Shown: piece after piece, positions 29,322 to 33,261 of the stretch | Position numbering within the stretch: position 1 is the stretch's first letter | Layout of the letters: every line of letters begins with the position of its first letter | Translations under genes and position numbers: made by a program | DNA from: Planctomycetaceae bacterium | GTDB lineage: Bacteria; Planctomycetota; Planctomycetia; Planctomycetales; Planctomycetaceae | Assembly (NCBI GenBank): GCA_018699955.1 | Contig: JABISG010000105.1 | Coordinates: 1 to 33,261, forward strand | Length of the DNA stretch: 33,261 nt | Direction of reading: 5' to 3' | Notes under the pieces: generated by a model | Told to the model about the DNA's origin: nothing | The model's input: only the letters and a program-made list of their open reading frames with translations | The model's database searches: none

Positions 29322-29343
29322 CAGCCCGCAGCGCAAGCAAGGG
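29322..29343 (+). repeat. Half-copy of the GCCCGCAGCGC repeat
   Basis: CAGCCCGCAGCGCAAGCAAG matches one arm of the prc 3' hairpin at 25603-25644 (14 bases identical through GCGCAAG in reverse). It lies 20 bases past the stop of the 29363-30748 gene. The other arm may be the decayed TTGCGCTCCGCG at 29376, inside the coding end of that gene. The remaining spacer to 29085 shows nothing further. Confidence 0.5.
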
Positions 29344-29362
29344 TTTGCACAGTTCGCGTGGC

Positions 29363-30748
29363 TCAATCCCGCTTATTTGCGCTCCGCGTCGGTTGCGTTG
29401 TCAGGAACTCGATCGTGCTGACGATCTTCAAATCGCGGTTAGCCAGTTGCTTCAGCAGCTTCGTCTCGACGGCAAACACGAACGTGACCTGCTGGCCCGA
29501 GGGGGCCGCGCACAAGTAATAGAACCAGTGCATTTGCACGCCGTTGGATTCGCCGACCGCCGTCACGCGGTACAGGAATCGGCCGTCGGTCACTTCGAGT
29601 TGCTCGGCCTTCGTAATCGTCTTCAGCCGCTTGCCGAGTGCTTGCCGCACATCGTTCTGGAATTGTTCTTCCGACGTATGTTTTCCCGCTGCGGCCGATG
29701 TAATGTGGGTCATGTTGCACTGGGCGATCAGGCTGCCGGCATCGAGTAATCTCAGCACGGCTGTGTCGCCCGATTGGTGAAACAGGCTCCAATCGCGGCC
29801 ATGATTTAGCCGCACGTTCCACGGTGTCTGGAGCGTTAACTGCATCGCCGATTCCGGCGGCTCCAGCGGAATCTGTTCCACCGCTGCGGTGGTCAACGGG
29901 CCGGGCGTTTTCGCGAGCTGGCGTTTCAAGATGACTTTGGCTTCGATATTCATGCCGGGGGAAACGGCTCCGACTGTGCGCTTTTCCGTCTGCGTCATTT
30001 CTGCCTGTTTGATGAAGCCTCGTTTCAAATCAAACTGGTAGTTGCCGGTGAGTTTGATTTCGGTCGATGCGCCGTCGGTTGCCCCTTCGATGCTGCCGTT
30101 GAAGCTGACGTGGGCTGTGTCGCTTGCGACTTTGTCCAGCTTGCAGGTCAACTTGCTTTTCAGAATCGCTTCGGTGCCGGTCAACATCTGGACCGCCCAA
30201 CTTGCCGGCTCCCACGTATCTCCCACCTCAATCGGATTGAGCGGCAGCAGCGCCAACAGGGCGAGACTGTCGGCGGGGACCTCCAGCAGTTCGACTTCTC
30301 CGGAGGTCATGGACCCGGTCGGACTATAAGAGACGACGCCATCGCGACGCCCCTGCGCCACGCTCCGCCGCCGATTTGCTCTCAGCCGCGATGAAGATGT
30401 TTGGCCCGCAACGACGATTTTCGCCTGGGCCGTGTCGTAGTCCCTCAGCGAACGCAACGCCGCCGGCCCGCGACCCGTTCCGGACAATCTGCGTTCCCGA
30501 AACCGATGGTCGGCAGCGACCTTCAGTTCCAGCGTCCGCGACTTGCCACCGCCAGCGGCCGTTTCCAACTGGCCGCTCACATTCAACTGATGATCGACCC
30601 GGTACACGCGCGAGTCGGTCACCGGTTCATTGAGCGTGACCTTTTCCGCCGCTTGAATTGGACCGGTTCTGGCCAGTGTGGTCGGCAGCACGATCAATGC
30701 GGTCAAGAGTGTTCTGTGCCAACAAATACGTTCTATGGATGACGGCAT
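29363..30748 (-). CDS. Secreted protein of unknown function
   Basis: A 461-residue protein with a signal peptide (LLTALIVLPTTLARTGPIQA, cut near AA-EK, residue 34). The mature part is beta-rich: YRVDHQLNVSGQLETAAGG, then a basic stretch (LRANRRRSVAQGRRDG), VELLEVPADSLALLALLPLN, and paired strands such as KLTGNYQFDLKRGFIKQAEM, with a C-terminal domain that ends FVFAVETKLLKQL. The FDLKRGFIKQAEM and ALLALLPLNPIEVGDTW stretches recall DUF-type lipid-binding or surface proteins common in planctomycetes, but I do not recognise a named family. AGAGGA precedes the ATG. The C-terminal codons lie in sequence resembling a repeat arm. Confidence 0.8.
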   Translation of the reverse strand: MPSSIERICWHRTLLTALIVLPTTLARTGPIQAAEKVTLNEPVTDSRVYRVDHQLNVSGQLETAAGGGKSRTLELKVAADHRFRERRLSGTGRGPAALRSLRDYDTAQAKIVVAGQTSSSRLRANRRRSVAQGRRDGVVSYSPTGSMTSGEVELLEVPADSLALLALLPLNPIEVGDTWEPASWAVQMLTGTEAILKSKLTCKLDKVASDTAHVSFNGSIEGATDGASTEIKLTGNYQFDLKRGFIKQAEMTQTEKRTVGAVSPGMNIEAKVILKRQLAKTPGPLTTAAVEQIPLEPPESAMQLTLQTPWNVRLNHGRDWSLFHQSGDTAVLRLLDAGSLIAQCNMTHITSAAAGKHTSEEQFQNDVRQALGKRLKTITKAEQLEVTDGRFLYRVTAVGESNGVQMHWFYYLCAAPSGQQVTFVFAVETKLLKQLANRDLKIVSTIEFLTTQPTRSANKRD

Positions 30749-30868
30749 CCTTGCGTCCTCTTATTGTTTTCGGGCGAATTCCCACACTGATGACGTTAGT
30801 ACTTCGCCGGTCGCGAATCGTCAATGGGAATTGCGGGGCAACGCCCTGTTGGTTCGACAGAAGTCTTC

Positions 30869-30881
30869 GTCCCGAAGGGAC
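30869..30881 (-). repeat. Tight hairpin 3' of the next gene
   Basis: GTCCC-gaa-GGGAC forms a 5-bp stem with a 3-base loop, 28 bases past the stop at 30909 on the minus strand. It has no T-run and may be part of another short repeat rather than a terminator. Confidence 0.3.
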
Positions 30882-30908
30882 AACACGCTGGGCCGGTTGA
30901 GGGCCTTG

Positions 30909-31607
30909 TTAGGGCCTTTTCTCGTAAGGCACGAGAATCTCTTGGGATGCGTCAAAAATCTGGTCGAATTCTCTGGATTTCTTTGCATCGTGAATCTTGA
31001 ACGAACCCGGGCGATGCATCTCAAACGAGAGATGGTCCGTGTGGTGTGTGGGAACTGGTTGTGGAATTGTTGAGATCCAAAGGAATGCATATCGCCCGAT
31101 AAGTTGAGATTCACGTTCCGTTCGGGGTTCAAATGCGTAGGGGGGAATTGGCTCGCCTCCCTTGTACGTTCGCTCCACCTCTTTTAAGTGCTTGCGTTCA
31201 AATTGAAGGCGTCTTCCAAGCAGTGCCGCATTGCGATCACGTGCCGCCTTGAAAGTTTGCCGGGACATGAACGGCGATGCGACAAAATACAACGAGACGA
31301 CTTCCTGCGATATCATTGGCGGCGGTTTCGGATTACCCGCAGTAATCGCACGCATGCTGGGATAAAAATGTTCTACTGGCAGCGGCTTAGCGGACCTGAT
31401 GACTAACGTCGGATGCGAGCCGCGACGGCTGGGAATCTTCGAATTAGCCAGCCTGATGGCGACGGTCCATCCGGACGGAACGACTTTCTTCACGTCTGAA
31501 AGAAGTTGTTCCAGTTTTGCGACATCTTGCTTTTCGTCGCCGGCTACGCTGACGCCAAACGAGTACGAAAAGCAGACGACGGCAGATACTAAAATTCTCG
31601 CATGCAT
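30909..31607 (-). CDS. Small secreted protein of unknown function
   Basis: A 232-residue protein from the ATG at 31607, starting with a signal peptide (MHARILVSAVVCFSYSFGVS, cut near VAG-DE). The mature part has VAKLEQLLSDVKKVVPSGWT and VAIRLANSKIPSRRG, then an extended region with YFVASPFMSRQTFK, a charged helical part (RRLQFERKHLKEVER), and SQLIGRYAFLWISTI. The frame stays open to 31859, but those codons translate the AGGAA inverted repeat and AAAG-hairpin copy B, so the true start is at 31607. I do not recognise the family. Confidence 0.75.
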   Translation of the reverse strand: MHARILVSAVVCFSYSFGVSVAGDEKQDVAKLEQLLSDVKKVVPSGWTVAIRLANSKIPSRRGSHPTLVIRSAKPLPVEHFYPSMRAITAGNPKPPPMISQEVVSLYFVASPFMSRQTFKAARDRNAALLGRRLQFERKHLKEVERTYKGGEPIPPYAFEPRTERESQLIGRYAFLWISTIPQPVPTHHTDHLSFEMHRPGSFKIHDAKKSREFDQIFDASQEILVPYEKRP

Positions 31608-31668
31608 GTTGTTTAAGCCCAACCTTGTGATTAGCAATACGATAGTCGAATCGCAAAGTGCAGGGATT

Positions 31669-31726
31669 AGGAAACCAGGAAGGCAGGAAAAACTCGTTTT
31701 CAAAATTCCTGGCTTCCTGCATTCCT
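31669..31726. repeat. 58-bp AGGAA inverted repeat
   Basis: The left arm (31669-31689) holds AGGAA three times at an 8-base period; the right arm (31706-31726) holds TTCCT three times at the same period. Eighteen of 21 positions pair, and the centre (AAAAC, GTTTT) continues the symmetry. It lies in the leader region of the small secreted protein gene. Confidence 0.65.
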
Positions 31727-31818
31727 CATCGAAACTCGTCTGCTGTTTCGTTGTGGGCGTCACCACGTTGCTTCGTTTATCGACACTCAGATTGTCGAAG
31801 ACACAAACCGTGACATCC

Positions 31819-31848
31819 GGTCCCTCGGGACGCAACCCGAGGGCTTTG
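31819..31848 (-). repeat. AAAG-hairpin repeat, copy B
   Basis: Read on the minus strand: CAAAG, perfect stem CCCTCGGG/CCCGAGGG around loop TTGCGT, ACC. It is almost identical to copy A 10.7 kb away but on the opposite strand, and lies about 60 bases past the dxs stop. It and the AGGAA repeat are the only visible content of the 300-base spacer 31608-31907. Confidence 0.75.
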
Positions 31849-31907
31849 AGGCGTGCCATTATCTATCTGAGTTGCATTAGCTGAACGGTCACACGGATTG
31901 CAAGCTG

Positions 31908-33261
31908 TTAATCACTAACGAATGTTCCACGGTCAGCCATTGCTCTTGCGACTGTCATTAGTCCATCGACATCGAGACCCAAATCGGCCAGGAGTTCGGG
32001 GCGTTCGCCGTGTTCGACGAATCGGTCGGGGATGCCCAGGCAGCGGATGTTGTCGGTGCGAATACCGGCAGCGGATGCTGCTTCCAAGACGGCTGATCCA
32101 AATCCGCCGGTGAGGGTGTTTTCCTCGATGGTGATCACAAAGGCCGTTTCTTCGACGGCACGCAGAATGGTGTCGGTGTCGAGCGGTTTGGCAAAGCGGG
32201 CGTTGATCACGCCGACGTCCAGCCCTTCCGCTCGCAACTGCTCGGCAGCAGCGACACATTCGGACAACAGCGAACCGAAGGCGACAAACGTGCCATCGCG
32301 TCCCCAGTCGAACACCTCGGCTTGTCCGACTTCGACCGGGGCAACGGCGCGTTCGATTGGTTTGGCGGCCGCTTTGGGGTATCGCAGTGACACCGGACCA
32401 TCGTAGGTTAAGGCGAAGTCCATCATCGGGCCGACATCGTTCGCGTCGCCGGGGGCCATCACCACCATGTTGGGGAAGATCCGCATGAAGCTGTTATCGA
32501 ACACGCCGTGATGCGTTGGCCCATCGGGACCGCAAAGCCCGGCACGATCCAAGCAGAATGTGACCGGCAGGTTTTGAAGTGCGACCTCCTGGAAAATCTG
32601 ATCGAAACTCCGCTGCAGAAACGTGCTGTAGATATCGACGATGGGCCGCATACCGGCCTTCGCCATGCCGCCGGCAAAGGCGACGGCATGACCTTCGCAG
32701 ATGCCGGTATCGAAGAACCGATCGGGAAAGTCATCGCGGATGGTGCCGAGTTTGTTGCCGGCACACATGGCCGCTGTGAGTACCGTGACTTTGGGGTTCG
32801 TCTGCATTGCATTGTGGATTGTCTCAGCCACAACATTTGTGAAGGCTCGCGAGGAGTTGGCCTCAACCGGAACGATTTCGTTGTTTTCATCCCGATGGAA
32901 CGGGGCAGGGGTGTGGAACTTTACGGGGTCTTCGCGGGCCGGCTCGAAACCGTGGCCCTTCTCGGTGAAGACGTGCAGCAGCACCGGACCTCTGATGTCC
33001 TTCACCATCTTCAGATATTTCCGCAGCGACTTCAGATCGTGACCATCGACCGGGCCGATGTAGCGGAAGCCCAATTCCTCGAACAACCGCCCGCCATGCA
33101 CGAACGATTTGACGGCGTCTTTGAAGTGGGCGAGTACGTTCTCGACCGACTCGCCGACAACCGGGACCTTGTTCAGAATCCAGGAGATGTCACGCTTCAG
33201 GCCGTTGTAGAATGGGGTGACGCGAGCTTTGTCGAGATATTCCGCCAAGCCGCCCACGCGG
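31908..33261 (-). CDS. dxs: 1-deoxy-D-xylulose-5-phosphate synthase, C-terminal part
   Basis: Dxs condenses pyruvate and glyceraldehyde-3-phosphate using thiamine diphosphate, the first step of the MEP isoprenoid pathway. About 450 residues are inside the window; the N-terminal thiamine-binding part (roughly 180 residues) is beyond the right edge. Visible landmarks are GFRYIGPVDGHDL, a transketolase pyrimidine-domain ICEGHAVAFAGGMA with its catalytic glutamate, STFLQRSFDQIFQEVALQ, CLDRAGLCGPDGPTHHGVFD, LRYPKA and the C-terminal EENTLTGGFGSAV block. The frame is open through the window end; the GTG at 33257 is an internal valine. The copy looks intact in the part seen. Confidence 0.96.
   Translation of the reverse strand, partial: RVGGLAEYLDKARVTPFYNGLKRDISWILNKVPVVGESVENVLAHFKDAVKSFVHGGRLFEELGFRYIGPVDGHDLKSLRKYLKMVKDIRGPVLLHVFTEKGHGFEPAREDPVKFHTPAPFHRDENNEIVPVEANSSRAFTNVVAETIHNAMQTNPKVTVLTAAMCAGNKLGTIRDDFPDRFFDTGICEGHAVAFAGGMAKAGMRPIVDIYSTFLQRSFDQIFQEVALQNLPVTFCLDRAGLCGPDGPTHHGVFDNSFMRIFPNMVVMAPGDANDVGPMMDFALTYDGPVSLRYPKAAAKPIERAVAPVEVGQAEVFDWGRDGTFVAFGSLLSECVAAAEQLRAEGLDVGVINARFAKPLDTDTILRAVEETAFVITIEENTLTGGFGSAVLEAASAAGIRTDNIRCLGIPDRFVEHGERPELLADLGLDVDGLMTVARAMADRGTFVSD

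Noticed and set aside
31608..31859. N-terminal extension of the small secreted protein (frame open to 31859)
   Set aside because: The extra codons translate two repeat elements, and a signal peptide begins at 31607.

Overview
The window looks like a stretch of chromosomal housekeeping DNA from a member of the Planctomycetota. I infer this from gene families typical of that phylum: a GYF_2 multi-repeat membrane protein, an asparagine-glycine-rich DUF4912 protein, two paralogous planctomycete-type lipoproteins, an MoxR/DUF58 pair, a DUF2752 protein, secreted proteins of no recognised family, and ATP synthase b and c subunits that carry cleavable-looking signal peptides. There is no phage, insertion sequence with a transposase, CRISPR array, tRNA or rRNA that I can support.

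Layout. At the left edge (1-1900) a truncated LOG-family gene on the minus strand diverges from a plus-strand GYF_2 protein. From 1983 to about 12.6 kb everything is on the minus strand: a Gfo/Idh/MocA oxidoreductase, thiL, and a complete F-type ATP synthase locus in the order atpZ-like, atpI-like, atpB, atpE, atpF, atpH, atpA, atpG, atpD, atpC. A sigma70-like promoter candidate precedes the atp cluster at 12596-12624. An 880-base stretch without a convincing gene follows (12.6-13.45 kb), with several stem-loops and a possible very short transcript, ahead of the plus-strand DUF4912 gene. An SDR oxidoreductase (minus) then diverges from the MoxR ATPase/DUF58 pair (plus). From 17.9 kb to the right edge all genes are on the minus strand: two lipoproteins, DUF2752, dapF, a YhaM-like OB/HD nuclease, a secreted protein, an ABC-2 exporter (permease and ATPase), a Prc-type tail-specific protease, a membrane-anchored degenerate GGDEF protein, two more secreted proteins of unknown role, and the C-terminal three quarters of dxs.

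How the genes work together. The atp cluster encodes every subunit of a single-b F1Fo ATP synthase; the c subunit lacks the sodium-type glutamine, so proton coupling is inferred. thiL (thiamine diphosphate synthesis) and dxs (a thiamine-diphosphate enzyme) are at opposite ends and need not be linked. dapF serves lysine/peptidoglycan precursor supply. Prc, MoxR/DUF58, the lipoproteins and the ABC exporter are envelope functions.

The most unusual signal is not a gene. Spacers hold at least five short repeat families able to form hairpins. One 30-nt family occurs five times with the stem sequence changed but pairing largely kept, always just 3' of a gene. A second, 31-33-nt palindrome occurs three times. 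A third (11-bp stem), a fourth (14-bp perfect terminal inverted repeats enclosing a 124-bp element) and a fifth (AGGAA every 8 nt) also sit in spacers. These look like non-autonomous palindromic elements or a shared mRNA 3'-end device; which one cannot be settled from this window alone.
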